DNA of 64,000 nucleotides. Origin: Microvirga subterranea (GTDB taxonomy: Bacteria; Pseudomonadota; Alphaproteobacteria; Rhizobiales; Beijerinckiaceae). The DNA lies in assembly GCF_003350535.1 (NCBI RefSeq), contig NZ_QQBB01000013.1, forward strand, positions 1 to 64,000, read 5' to 3'. Positions within the stretch are counted from its first letter, which is position 1. Every line of letters starts with the position of its first letter. This document shows positions 25,898-34,547 of the stretch, in pieces. A program made the position numbers and the translations under genes. The notes below the pieces were generated by a model. The model was not told the origin of the DNA and did no database searches. It saw nothing but the letters and a program-made list of their open reading frames with translations.

Positions 25898-27871
25898 TTG
25901 AATACAACACAGTTTCTCGCACAGGGTGGCACGATAAGTGCCCGAATCCAGGCGTACGATTGGTCCACTTCCCCGCTCGGGCCGCCTGAGACTTGGCCGT
26001 CATCCCTACAGGTTACCCTCAGCAACATGCTGCGATCCAAGTTCCCCACTTATCTCGTCTGGGGACCGGAGCTGATCACCTTCTACAATGACGCTAGCCT
26101 GCCCCTGCGTGGCATTCGCCCGGAGGCGCTCGGACAACCACTGCAACAGGCTTGGGCTGAGATCTGGGACGTGGTCGGTCCGACAATCAAGCAGGCGCTT
26201 CGGGGCGAGGCGACCTACCTTCAGGACGTGCCCGTCGATATCGTGCAGCGCAAAGGTTATCCCGAACAGACGTGGTGGACGGCTTCGTTCAGCCCCGTCA
26301 TGGCCGAGACCGGCACGGTCGGCGGCGTGCTCATCATCCTGCAGGAGACCACCGAGCGGGTGCTCACCGAGCAGCGCCTCCGCTTTCTGGTGGATCTCAG
26401 CACGCGCTTGCGCGGGATCGCTGAGGCGCGGGAGGTCATGGCCACGACTGCAGAGCAGCTGGGGCGGCATTTGCGGGCGAGCCGCGCCGGGTACGGGATG
26501 GTCAGCGAGAATGGCGAGACGCTCGTGGTTGAGCGCGACTGGACGGATTCCGCCATCCCGAGCTGTGCCGGTGAATACCGTAGTAGCGACTTTGGTACGC
26601 TGATCAAGAGTGAGCTGAACGCAGGGCGCACGGTTCGCATCGATGACATTCTGGCCGATCCGCTCACGGCGGAGGAAGCCATCGCGGGTGAATTCCTCCG
26701 GACCGGCAAGCGTGCCAGCATCATAGCGCCGCTCATCCGAAATGGCCGGTTCGTGGCATTTTTCTACGTCCATCAGACACAGCCACGCCACTGGCGGGAA
26801 GACGAAGTGGCGCTGGTGCAGGAAGTGGCCGAGCGCACCTGGACATCAGTGCTGCGGGCCCGGGCCGAAACCGCGCTGCGGAACAGTGAGCAGCTCTTCC
26901 GGCAGTTTGCCGAGCATGCGACTGATGTGCTTTGGGTCGTGGACGCCAACACCCGCGGTTTCGAGTATATCAGCCCCGCCTATGAGCGGGTCTGGGGGCG
27001 GCCGCTTGAAACCATTAGGAGCCGCATCCAATGGGAGGAATCCGTCCATCCGGACGACCGCGAGCGCACCACCCAGGTCTTTCGAGGCGTTCTCCAAGGC
27101 GAGACCATCACCCACGAGTATCGGATCGTGCGCCCTGACGGCGGCATGCGCTACATCCATGCCACTGTGTTCCCCATCCTGGATGGGTGTGGGGCCATCC
27201 AGCGGATCGGTGGCATCGCTCGCGATGTAACGCAGCATGACGGGTCCATGGTGTACGTCGTAGACGGCAACGAGGCTTCACGGCAGGAGCTGTCGCTGCG
27301 GCTGCAGGAGGCAGGCTATCAGGTGAAGGCGTTTGTCTCAGCGCAGGCCTTCCTTGACGTGGCGCCGGTCCTCGTCGCTGGGTGCGTGGTGCTCGACGCG
27401 CGAGCCCCCGAGGCCGGCGGGATGAGGATCCCGAAAGAACTGAAGGGACGCCGGGCGGGCCTGCCGGTCGTTGTGCTGGGAGAGGCGCACGGTATCATAT
27501 CAGTCGGAGTCGATGCGATGAAAGCCGGAGCGGTGGACTTTCTGGAGACCTCCTGCCGTCCGGAACAGCTCCTGGAGGCTGTTGCGTCGGCATTGGCTTC
27601 AATCCGGGATGTGGCGGAGCGGGATCAGACTGCTGAACACATCCGAGCCCAGGTTGCCCTGTTGTCTGTCCGGGAGCGGGAGGTGCTGGATCGGCTGCTG
27701 GCGGGCGGCACCAACAAGACCATTGCCCGCGATCTCGGCATCAGTCCACGCACAGTGGAGGCGCATCGCGCCCGGATCATGGAGCGCCTGGGGGCAAACA
27801 ACCTGCCGGAGTTGGTACGGATGGCGCTTGCCGCGGGATTGCACGTAAAGCCGCAGGATAGCGGATCCTGA
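25898..27871 (+). CDS. PAS-GAF-PAS-receiver-LuxR fusion regulator without kinase domain
   Basis: 657 residues if started at the TTG at 25898, which has GGGAGG upstream and puts the conserved opening (YDWSTSPLGPPETWP) at the usual place; an upstream GTG at 25790 is the alternative. Order: PAS-like sensor (10-135), GAF (145-315), PAS (325-450), receiver (452-575), LuxR/FixJ helix-turn-helix (590-650, LSVREREVLDRLLAGG, GISPRTVEAHRARIMERLG). The receiver keeps the Asp in VVLDARAPE near residue 498 but the usual Lys after it is lost (FLETSCRP), and the acidic pocket reads VVDGNE. It is a one-protein sensor-to-DNA switch, possibly controlled directly by ligand rather than phosphate. Confidence 0.82.
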   Translation: MNTTQFLAQGGTISARIQAYDWSTSPLGPPETWPSSLQVTLSNMLRSKFPTYLVWGPELITFYNDASLPLRGIRPEALGQPLQQAWAEIWDVVGPTIKQALRGEATYLQDVPVDIVQRKGYPEQTWWTASFSPVMAETGTVGGVLIILQETTERVLTEQRLRFLVDLSTRLRGIAEAREVMATTAEQLGRHLRASRAGYGMVSENGETLVVERDWTDSAIPSCAGEYRSSDFGTLIKSELNAGRTVRIDDILADPLTAEEAIAGEFLRTGKRASIIAPLIRNGRFVAFFYVHQTQPRHWREDEVALVQEVAERTWTSVLRARAETALRNSEQLFRQFAEHATDVLWVVDANTRGFEYISPAYERVWGRPLETIRSRIQWEESVHPDDRERTTQVFRGVLQGETITHEYRIVRPDGGMRYIHATVFPILDGCGAIQRIGGIARDVTQHDGSMVYVVDGNEASRQELSLRLQEAGYQVKAFVSAQAFLDVAPVLVAGCVVLDARAPEAGGMRIPKELKGRRAGLPVVVLGEAHGIISVGVDAMKAGAVDFLETSCRPEQLLEAVASALASIRDVAERDQTAEHIRAQVALLSVREREVLDRLLAGGTNKTIARDLGISPRTVEAHRARIMERLGANNLPELVRMALAAGLHVKPQDSGS

Positions 27872-27912
27872 TTAAGCCTCTGACTGGCGCTCGCCATCTG
27901 CCCAAGGCGGAG

Positions 27913-28155
27913 GTGTCCAAGGCCGAGGATAACGGACGGCTCCCAATAGAGGACCACAACACCTGCATCGTGGTGTTCGGGGCGGATTCAGGGCAGGCGC
28001 GCGAAGTGGCCGAGGAGATTGCCAGGAACGCGTTTCACAACGTCAGCTTCTACGCGGGTTCTCAGGCGGATCTGAAGCTGGCCAACAACTTGGGTGCACC
28101 ATTGTCTTTAGGGGCGGCAGGTTGCTATAGCCGCGGCCTTGTCATGGCAGCTTAA
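27913..28155 (+). pseudogene. C-terminal fragment of a rhodanese-like protein
   Basis: 80 codons from a GTG, though the frame is open back to 27862 and the upstream codons also fit rhodanese sequence (HLPKAEV). IEDHNTCIVVFG and IARNAFHNVSFYAGS are typical of the second half of rhodanese domains. The active-site Cys loop region is atypical and the N-terminal half of the domain is missing. It is probably a decayed gene behind the sensor fusion; expression cannot be judged. Confidence 0.55.
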
Positions 28156-28208
28156 TCGTCAAATTCGATGAGCGCCCTTCCACGAAATTTTTGCGCTAAG
28201 GTCAGGTC

Positions 28209-28312
28209 TTGGCGCGAGGCAGACGAAAGCCGAACTTCCGCAGTCACTGGGTAAGCGGACCTTCATAAGGCAACGTCGAACGAACCAGATTGACCCAGAG
28301 CCGACTATCCGG
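28209..28312 (+). repeat. Dispersed intergenic repeat, subfamily A
   Basis: A diverged copy: TGGCGCGAGGCAGACGAAAG at the start, TAAGCGGACCTTCATAAGGC at offset 42 and ATTGACCCAGAGCCGAC near the end. It is 53 bp downstream of the rhodanese fragment and fills part of the gap to the convergent hydrolase gene (28156-28545). The rest of that gap is featureless. Confidence 0.7.
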
Positions 28313-28545
28313 CGCTCTGTCGCGGCTTTCTGCTCTTGGCGCTCCGCAAGTCTCAGCATAGGAAGCAAGGCTGTAGACGTTGATGAATAACGCGAGTCAT
28401 TGTCGGCCAGTATACCGACGGCCTGGCGGGCGGTTTGCCCGCCAGCGCCGAGGGTGAGCTCCTTCCTCATTTCCTCGGATCCTCATACAGCGCCTGGAAT
28501 AGCCGACGGCGACCAGTCACCGCCGGCTTCCACGCTTAGAGATGC

Positions 28546-29514
28546 CTACTCGGCTGCTTCCGCCTGGCGTGCGGCGACCGGACCGTTCAAGTGCTTCCTG
28601 AAGAACGGAACCAGTTTCTCGAGTGCCATGCCAACCGGCTCGGTCTTGTCGTAGAGGTCATAGTGCGAACAGTCCTCCAGCTCGACCAACTGGCGGTCCT
28701 TCGAAGCGGTGGCACGGCCATGGATCTCCATGCCGTCACGGTATGCCCCAAAGGCTCCCACCTTCTGACCGACCACAACCATGACGGGCTGCGTGAGCAG
28801 GGTCTCGGCAAAGGCGAACGCGTCCCAGGCAAGCGTCTTCTGCGCATGCGAGAACAGCATCCGGGTCGCCCCGCCGGGCTTCTGACCACGTGGCGTCTTG
28901 TAGTAATCCGTCGCCTCGAAGACGTCACGCTCGGTCAACTTGTTCTCTCTGGCGACTTCCGGGCTGGCGGGCAGCAGTTCATTGACCTGGAGCTCGCCGC
29001 CGCGCGCCTCGGCCGTGCGCTGCGCGGCCATCGCATCGAGCGCGCCCAGCGGGTCATAGTTGCTGAAGCCCTCGCGAAACAGGCGGCCGATATTCACGCC
29101 GGTGATGCTGACGACGGCCTTGATGCGCTTTTCGGTGAGCGTCGCGTTGATCGCGTACCCACCCCCGCCGCAGACGCCAAGCACGCCGATGCGATGCTCA
29201 TCGACATAAGGAAGCGTCACCGCATAGTCGATCACGCGGCTGACGTCCTCGACCCGCTGCGTCGGGTCCTCGATCCAGCGCGGCGAGCCTCCGGATTCAC
29301 CCTGGAAGCTGGCATCATAGACGATGATGACGAAGCCCTGCTCGGCGAGGGCCTTGCCGTAGACTTTGCCCGAGGTCTGCTCCTTACAGCTCCCGAAGGG
29401 ATGGACGCTGACGATGGTCGGGTATTTCTGGGCCTCGTCGAAGCCCGGCGGGAACAGGATGTTCGCCGCGATGTGCCAGGTCATGTCGGGATTCTGGATG
29501 TGGACGGATTTCAT
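28546..29514 (-). CDS. Alpha/beta hydrolase, dienelactone-hydrolase/YcjY-like, Cys nucleophile (copy 1)
   Basis: 322 residues from the ATG at 29514 (GGAG 9 bases upstream). The nucleophile elbow reads GVCGGG, with Cys115 in place of Ser, as in dienelactone hydrolase. A late His (CSHYDLYD) can complete the triad, and the oxyanion-side motif is SVHPFGS. Copy 2 upstream has the Cys at the identical position. The two genes, 117 bp apart, diverge from a lysR gene that probably regulates them. Likely substrates are small esters or lactones; not determinable from sequence. Confidence 0.8.
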   Translation of the reverse strand: MKSVHIQNPDMTWHIAANILFPPGFDEAQKYPTIVSVHPFGSCKEQTSGKVYGKALAEQGFVIIVYDASFQGESGGSPRWIEDPTQRVEDVSRVIDYAVTLPYVDEHRIGVLGVCGGGGYAINATLTEKRIKAVVSITGVNIGRLFREGFSNYDPLGALDAMAAQRTAEARGGELQVNELLPASPEVARENKLTERDVFEATDYYKTPRGQKPGGATRMLFSHAQKTLAWDAFAFAETLLTQPVMVVVGQKVGAFGAYRDGMEIHGRATASKDRQLVELEDCSHYDLYDKTEPVGMALEKLVPFFRKHLNGPVAARQAEAAE

Positions 29515-29631
29515 GAAAGCTTCTCCGTTTGCTCCTGCCGGGCTGACCAAACCGCTCGGGCGCTGGCCCATTCACGAGCCGCCTCGGTGCGGGGCAGCCC
29601 GGCCATCTGCGTCGTCTTCGGAAGTCCGCCC

Positions 29632-30579
29632 TTATTCCGCAGCGACCCTTGCAGGTTCGGCGCCGTTCAGCTTCTGCTGGAAGAACGGAGCGAGCACCGA
29701 CACCGCCTCGTTGACGAACTGCTGGCCGTCATAAAGCTCCATGTGGTTGGCACCCTCGACGATATGGAAGGACTTGTCCTTGCTGGCGGCGCGATCGAAC
29801 AGGTCGTCGCTCATCCACTTGCTGCCCGCCACGCTTCCGGCGACGATCTGCAACGGCTGAGTCAGGTAGACGTCCGCCATGTGGTAAGCGTCATAGGTGA
29901 TGATCTGGTTCAGGCTGCGCAGCGTCGCAAAGCCGGGCGCGGTGGCGTGTTCGGCGCGGGGCGTATGGTAGTATTCCCAAGCTTGGCGGAGTTCCTCGTT
30001 CGGGGCATCCTCCTCCTTGAGCGGCGCGAGCGGCATGGTGCCGATATCGGCGCCGCTGGCGTCGGAGGTGCGAGCGTTCGAGCCAGCCTCAATGTAAGGC
30101 AGAGCGTCGATAGACGTGACGTTGTTCTCCCAGCCGTTGCGGAACATCGAACCAATGTTGACGGCGCTAACCGTGCCCACCGCCTTGATGCGGCGGTCCT
30201 GGATCGCGGCGTTGGCGGTGTAGCCGGCGCCCGCGCAGATCCCCATCGCGCCGATGCGGTCGCGGTCGACGAACGGCAGGGTGGTCAGGTAATCGATGAC
30301 CGCACTGACGTCCTCCGTGCGGACATGGGGGTTTTCGAGCTGGCGTGGCTCGCCGGTGCTCTCGCCCTGATAGGAAGCGTCATAGGCGATGGTGACAAAC
30401 CCCTTCTCGGCGAGCTTCCTGGCATAGGTGCCGGCGGTCTGCTCCTTCACGCCCCCGCCGGGATGCGAGACCACGATGGCGGGATAAGTCCGGCTCTCGT
30501 CGAAGCCTTCGGGGAAATTAATCACCGCGGACATGGTGATCGTCTTGTTGTTCGAATTGGCGAAGCTGATCTTTCCCAT
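29632..30579 (-). CDS. Alpha/beta hydrolase, dienelactone-hydrolase/YcjY-like, Cys nucleophile (copy 2)
   Basis: 315 residues from the ATG at 30579 (AAAGGAA upstream). The elbow GICAGAG carries Cys115, VVSHPGGG lies near residue 37, and the late His is in EGANHMELYDG. It is clearly paralogous to copy 1: same length, same Cys position, shared YDAS-YQGES-like segment after strand 4. Being first behind the shared intergenic region, it is the gene most directly exposed to the LysR regulator. Confidence 0.8.
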   Translation of the reverse strand: MGKISFANSNNKTITMSAVINFPEGFDESRTYPAIVVSHPGGGVKEQTAGTYARKLAEKGFVTIAYDASYQGESTGEPRQLENPHVRTEDVSAVIDYLTTLPFVDRDRIGAMGICAGAGYTANAAIQDRRIKAVGTVSAVNIGSMFRNGWENNVTSIDALPYIEAGSNARTSDASGADIGTMPLAPLKEEDAPNEELRQAWEYYHTPRAEHATAPGFATLRSLNQIITYDAYHMADVYLTQPLQIVAGSVAGSKWMSDDLFDRAASKDKSFHIVEGANHMELYDGQQFVNEAVSVLAPFFQQKLNGAEPARVAAE

Positions 30580-30706
30580 CTTCCAGTTCCTTTCCGGTGA
30601 GAGCCTCATGGTTCGACGCTGCTGTTTGGGGAAAGCCCCCCTTGCGAACGGGATTAACTTAGGCCAGAAAGATTGTGCCGATTAGGCAGGTAATTCTGCT
30701 TGAGGC

Positions 30707-30722
30707 TATCATTCAGGTGATA
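30707..30722 (+). promoter_or_regulatory. Inverted repeat at the lysR start, candidate LysR operator
   Basis: TATCATTCAGGTGATA is a 5-bp perfect dyad (TATCA/TGATA) fitting the T-N11-A rule of LysR-type operators. It overlaps the ribosome site (AGGTG) and lies 1 bp before the lysR ATG, a position suited to autorepression. Binding is inferred. Confidence 0.5.
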
Positions 30723-30723
30723 A

Positions 30724-31617
30724 ATGCGACGGGACGAGATCGCCGATCTGGCCGCCTTTGTCGTGGTTGCCGAAGAGCGCAGCTTCACCAAGGCGGCCGC
30801 GCGGCTCGGCATGGCCCAGTCCGCCCTCAGCCAGATCGTCCGCCGGATCGAGGGACGGCTGGGCTTGCGGCTGCTCTCGCGCACGACGCGAAGCGTGGCT
30901 CCCACGGACGCAGGCGAGCGACTGATCGCGACGCTGGGTCCCATGCTGCACGATCTGGACTCGGCGATTGCCTCACTGGGCGAGCTGCGCGACCGGCCGT
31001 CCGGCACCATCCGCCTGACCACGGTCGAGCACGCGGCCAAAACCATCATCGTTCCGGCCATGAAGCGCCTGCTGCCGGACAACCCGGACATCACGGTGGA
31101 GATGACCATCGATTATGGCCTGGCGGATGTGGTGGCTGATCGGTATGACGCTGGTGTTCGCCTGGGCGGAGAGATCGCCAAGGACATGATCGCGGTACGG
31201 ATTGGGCCGGATATTCCGATGGCGATCGTCGGCTCTCCGGATTATTTTCGTACGCGCACCGTTCCGGCCTCGCCGGCGCAACTAATCGATCATCGCGCGA
31301 TCAATCTGCGGCTCCCCACGTCAGGCACGCTCAATGGCTGGCGGCTGATGCGCGGTGGCCGGGAGGCGCGTGTGCGGATCGATGGGCCGCTGATCCTCAA
31401 TACGATCGACCTGATCCTCGATGCCGCCCTTGACGGCCACGGCCTTGCGTATCTGCCGCTCGATCAGGTTCAGGGTCATCTGGACGAGGGTCGACTGGTG
31501 CGGGTGCTGGGCAACCCCACTCCCGACCTTCCGGGCTATCATCTCTATTATCCCCACCGGCGCCATGCCTCTTCGGCGTTCACCCTTCTGGTGGAGACGC
31601 TGCGGTTTCGGGAGTGA
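30724..31617 (+). CDS. LysR-family transcriptional regulator
   Basis: 297 residues. The N-terminal winged helix-turn-helix spans residues 3-62 (FTKAAARLGMAQSALSQIVR, ending RTTRSVAPTDAG), followed by the periplasmic-binding-protein-like effector domain (IRLTTVEHAA; AGVRLGGEIAKDMIAVRIGP). The pattern is that of the CrgA/AaeR-like branch. It diverges from the two hydrolase genes with a 144-bp spacer containing a T-N11-A dyad, so it probably controls them and itself. The effector is unknown. Confidence 0.9.
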   Translation: MRRDEIADLAAFVVVAEERSFTKAAARLGMAQSALSQIVRRIEGRLGLRLLSRTTRSVAPTDAGERLIATLGPMLHDLDSAIASLGELRDRPSGTIRLTTVEHAAKTIIVPAMKRLLPDNPDITVEMTIDYGLADVVADRYDAGVRLGGEIAKDMIAVRIGPDIPMAIVGSPDYFRTRTVPASPAQLIDHRAINLRLPTSGTLNGWRLMRGGREARVRIDGPLILNTIDLILDAALDGHGLAYLPLDQVQGHLDEGRLVRVLGNPTPDLPGYHLYYPHRRHASSAFTLLVETLRFRE

Positions 31618-31740
31618 CACCGAACCCGGTTTTGGTGGGCACCAGCGTTGAGCCATGCCGCTCCATAAGGGACTGGCGCGCCATTCACCTTCGGAATGAC
31701 AGGTTTAGGAGCCTTGTCGAAGCCCGATAAGGTCAGCTCA

Positions 31741-31843
31741 TGGCACGGGGCGGACCTTAGCCGAATTTCTGCACTGGCGGCGTGAGCTGACCCTCATAGG
31801 CAAGAGCTTAATGGCTCAGGTTGACCCTGAGCGGACTTCCAGA
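31741..31843 (+). repeat. Dispersed intergenic repeat, subfamily A
   Basis: A 103-bp copy starting TGGCACGGGGCGGACCTTAG and ending GGTTGACCCTGAGCGGACTT. It lies 123 bp after the lysR stop, same orientation. The remainder of the 591-bp gap (31618-32208) holds no convincing gene; one 67-codon TTG frame at 31966 is not supported. Confidence 0.75.
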
Positions 31844-32208
31844 AAGCTTGGTTCCGAGCAAGTGAACGCACTATTCGGTGGTAGGACCAAAACCCAAGAC
31901 AGCACGGGCTGAGGTCGATCATTTTGGCCCGTGTTGCTGGGTTCAACGGTCGAGCGAGTCTATAGTTGAATCAACTATCAGACGGAAAGGTCATTGCGTT
32001 CTCTCTTGAATGCTTTTCTGCAGAGCGTCTGGAGCAGAGCTCAGTTTTTTCCGGTCTGATACGGGAAACACAGCCTACCTACTTTCCGCGTTTCACGTTC
32101 ATGAGAACGTATAAATGCCACGCTCAAGGCCTTGACTTCCGGTCGTGCGAGATTTGCCTCAATAAGTAGAGAGCAATATTCGCCGCTAATATGGCATCCG
32201 CGCTACAA

Positions 32209-33627
32209 TCAGATACACGACATATCCAAGGGTGGCTCGACGCCCTCACGAAGTGGGCTCACATACGGGGTTTCCTGTGTCCTCCGGGCGAGGTCGGCCT
32301 TGGCAGCGATTATCAGGGATGGATCGGTTATCGCGGCCATCCCTGTGGCTGCCATGGCCTTGGCAACATGCACCATCGCCTTGTGCGCCGCCGGCATCTT
32401 GCCCTGGGCTACGACCTGCCAGGTGTGGAACGGCGTACCGATCGCAACCGTCGGCGCGTGCGCCTGAACGGTGGGCACCACCCAGCTCACGTCGCCGATA
32501 TCGGTCGAGCCGATCATGGGCTTGCGCGGCGAGTCGAGAGGTGTCAGGAAATCGGCGAGAGGAGCATCGGTCTTCGGCTGGCCGATCGCCTTGTAGACGG
32601 ATGCGATCTCCTGCTCCGACAGGGTGGCGCGGATCTTGCGGGCGAAGTCGCGGTCGGCGTCGTCGAAGGGCGGCGCTCCGAGTTCCTCCATAGCATTATG
32701 CAGGGCATGTTCGAGCGGCGTGTTCCCGAGCGTGTTCGAGACGGCGCTGACGATGCGCATCTCGACGCTGGTCTCCGTCATGAGGGCGGCACCCTGCGCG
32801 ATCTTGTGCACGCGCTCGACAAGGTCGAGCATGCCCTGGAGATCCATGGCGCGGATCGAGTAGCGCACGCGGGCATAAGCCTGCACCACGTTCGGCGCGA
32901 TGCCACCCGTATCGAGCAGGGCGTAATGCACGCGCGCATCGGGCGGCATGTGCTCGCGCATGTAGTTAACGCCTACATTCATCAACTCGACCGCATCGAG
33001 CGCGCTTCGCCCAAGATGGGGCGAAGCGGCCGCATGAGCGGCGCGGCCCCTGAAGGCGAAGTCGGCGCGCGTGTTGGCGAGCGAAAGGGCCGGCGCGACC
33101 TCCCAGAAGCTGTAGGGATGCCAGGAGATCGCGATATCGGCGTCGTCGAAGGCGCCGGCGCGCACCATGAAGGCCTTGGCCGCGCCACCTTCCTCGGCCG
33201 GGCAGCCGTAATACCGGACGCGGCCCGGGATGCCTTTCTCCGCAAGCCAGTTCTTCAGCGCGACGGCGGCGAGCATCGCGCCGGATCCGAGGAGGTTATG
33301 CCCGCATCCATGTCCATGGCCGCCGGGCTCGATGGGGCGATGCTCCGCCACACCGGCTTCCTGGCTGAGCCCCGGAAGCGCGTCGTACTCGCCGAGAAAC
33401 GCGATGACCGGGCCACCTTCGCCGGCTTCGCCGATGACCGCAGTCGGAATGCCGGCGACACCCTCGGTGACGCGAAAGCCCTGGTGGCGCAGTTCCGCGG
33501 CATGTTCGGCCGCCGAACGCACCTCGGTGTAGCAGACCTCCGGCATCCCCCAGATGCGGTCGCTCAGATCAATGAGGCGGCTCTTCGCAGCATCCACATG
33601 CTGCCAGATCTCGTTTCGGACGTTCAT
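32209..33627 (-). CDS. M20-family amidohydrolase, AbgB-like
   Basis: 472 residues. Metal-site motifs are GGHGHGCGH (residues 102-110) and YGCPAEEGG (near 140-148), with GRAAHAA marking the dimerisation domain; this is the M20D branch with p-aminobenzoyl-glutamate hydrolase subunit B (AbgB). It cleaves an amide bond of an N-acyl amino-acid-type conjugate in the cytosol. It is the last gene of the minus-strand dipeptide-type ABC operon, 47 bp behind the alpha/beta hydrolase gene, so its substrate is probably what the importer brings in. Confidence 0.88.
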   Translation of the reverse strand: MNVRNEIWQHVDAAKSRLIDLSDRIWGMPEVCYTEVRSAAEHAAELRHQGFRVTEGVAGIPTAVIGEAGEGGPVIAFLGEYDALPGLSQEAGVAEHRPIEPGGHGHGCGHNLLGSGAMLAAVALKNWLAEKGIPGRVRYYGCPAEEGGAAKAFMVRAGAFDDADIAISWHPYSFWEVAPALSLANTRADFAFRGRAAHAAASPHLGRSALDAVELMNVGVNYMREHMPPDARVHYALLDTGGIAPNVVQAYARVRYSIRAMDLQGMLDLVERVHKIAQGAALMTETSVEMRIVSAVSNTLGNTPLEHALHNAMEELGAPPFDDADRDFARKIRATLSEQEIASVYKAIGQPKTDAPLADFLTPLDSPRKPMIGSTDIGDVSWVVPTVQAHAPTVAIGTPFHTWQVVAQGKMPAAHKAMVHVAKAMAATGMAAITDPSLIIAAKADLARRTQETPYVSPLREGVEPPLDMSCI

Positions 33628-33674
33628 CTCTTGCTCCAGAATCGGTCGTGAACGGTCGTCGCAGCAATGCCGCT

Positions 33675-34547
33675 CTACAAAGCGCCCACTTCGGCGGTGA
33701 TCAGCTCGTCAGCCGGTGGAATGCGCCCCTCGAACCAATAGGCGGCGGCCGCGCGCGACATGGCGGCCCCGTCATGGCCGACCCCTTCGACGCGGATCAG
33801 CTTCCAATGGAAGGGAAGTCCAAGGCGTTCGGCTTCGCGGCGGGCGAAATCGTAGACGAACTGCGCGCGGGCATAGCGATGCGGCCCCTGCCGCAGGGCC
33901 TCCGCCTGAGCCGGCAGGTTCGGATCGTCGGTGCTGATATCCTGATCGCCCGCGAAGATGTGCATGGGATAGGCGAACCAGCGCGCCATGCTGGCTTCAT
34001 CGAGGCCGAGGCCGCCGAGCCCTTCAGGGAAGCTGCGCTCCAGCGTCGGCAACGTGTACCAGCCTGGGTTGCCCGCGATCACGGATTCGAAGAATCCGTG
34101 ATCCTGGGTTGCGAGCATCCGGTGAGCGAATTGTCCTCCGGCCGAGTGACCGAAGAGCCGAGCCTTCGGGCGACGTGTCACGCCACCCTTCTGCAGGGCC
34201 GCGAGGACGCGGGACGGAACGGAGTAGAGCCACTTCTCGAAAGGACGCACGCTTCCGCCGTCCTCGACGACCAGGCCGTTGTTGTAGGATTCGGGGCCTG
34301 GAAAATTCGCATCGGAGAAGGTCGGCGCAGCGATCAGGATCCGGTGCTTCTCCGCGGCGGGAATCCAGAAATCCCGATACTCGTCGCCGTTGCGCAGCAT
34401 GCCGTGCTGGACGATGACCACCGGATCGTCGGGGACGTGACTAGCCGGGCGATAGACGTTCACCTCGATCGGTCTGTCGGGGTGGTGAGAATCGACGAAG
34501 GGGAGCGTGCTGCGGCCGATCTCGGGGCTAAGGGTGGTTGTCGTCAT
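33675..34547 (-). CDS. Alpha/beta hydrolase, serine esterase type
   Basis: 290 residues. The nucleophile elbow is GHSAGG with Ser135, an HG oxyanion motif lies in VIVQHGM near residue 45, a candidate acid is in FAGDQD and the late His in GVGHDG. No signal peptide, so cytosolic. Its start overlaps the stop of the upstream ABC ATPase gene by ATGA. In this operon it would hydrolyse an ester or lactone of the imported compound before or after the M20 enzyme acts. Confidence 0.83.
   Translation of the reverse strand: MTTTTLSPEIGRSTLPFVDSHHPDRPIEVNVYRPASHVPDDPVVIVQHGMLRNGDEYRDFWIPAAEKHRILIAAPTFSDANFPGPESYNNGLVVEDGGSVRPFEKWLYSVPSRVLAALQKGGVTRRPKARLFGHSAGGQFAHRMLATQDHGFFESVIAGNPGWYTLPTLERSFPEGLGGLGLDEASMARWFAYPMHIFAGDQDISTDDPNLPAQAEALRQGPHRYARAQFVYDFARREAERLGLPFHWKLIRVEGVGHDGAAMSRAAAAYWFEGRIPPADELITAEVGAL

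Noticed and set aside
28591..30600. 669-codon plus-strand open frame
   Set aside because: It lies antisense to both Cys-nucleophile hydrolases, which have motifs, starts and ribosome sites. The plus frame has no recognisable domain and is a by-product of GC-rich codon use.
31966..32169. 67-codon TTG frame in the gap after lysR
   Set aside because: No ribosome site, no known motif, and it lies in low-complexity intergenic sequence behind a repeat copy.
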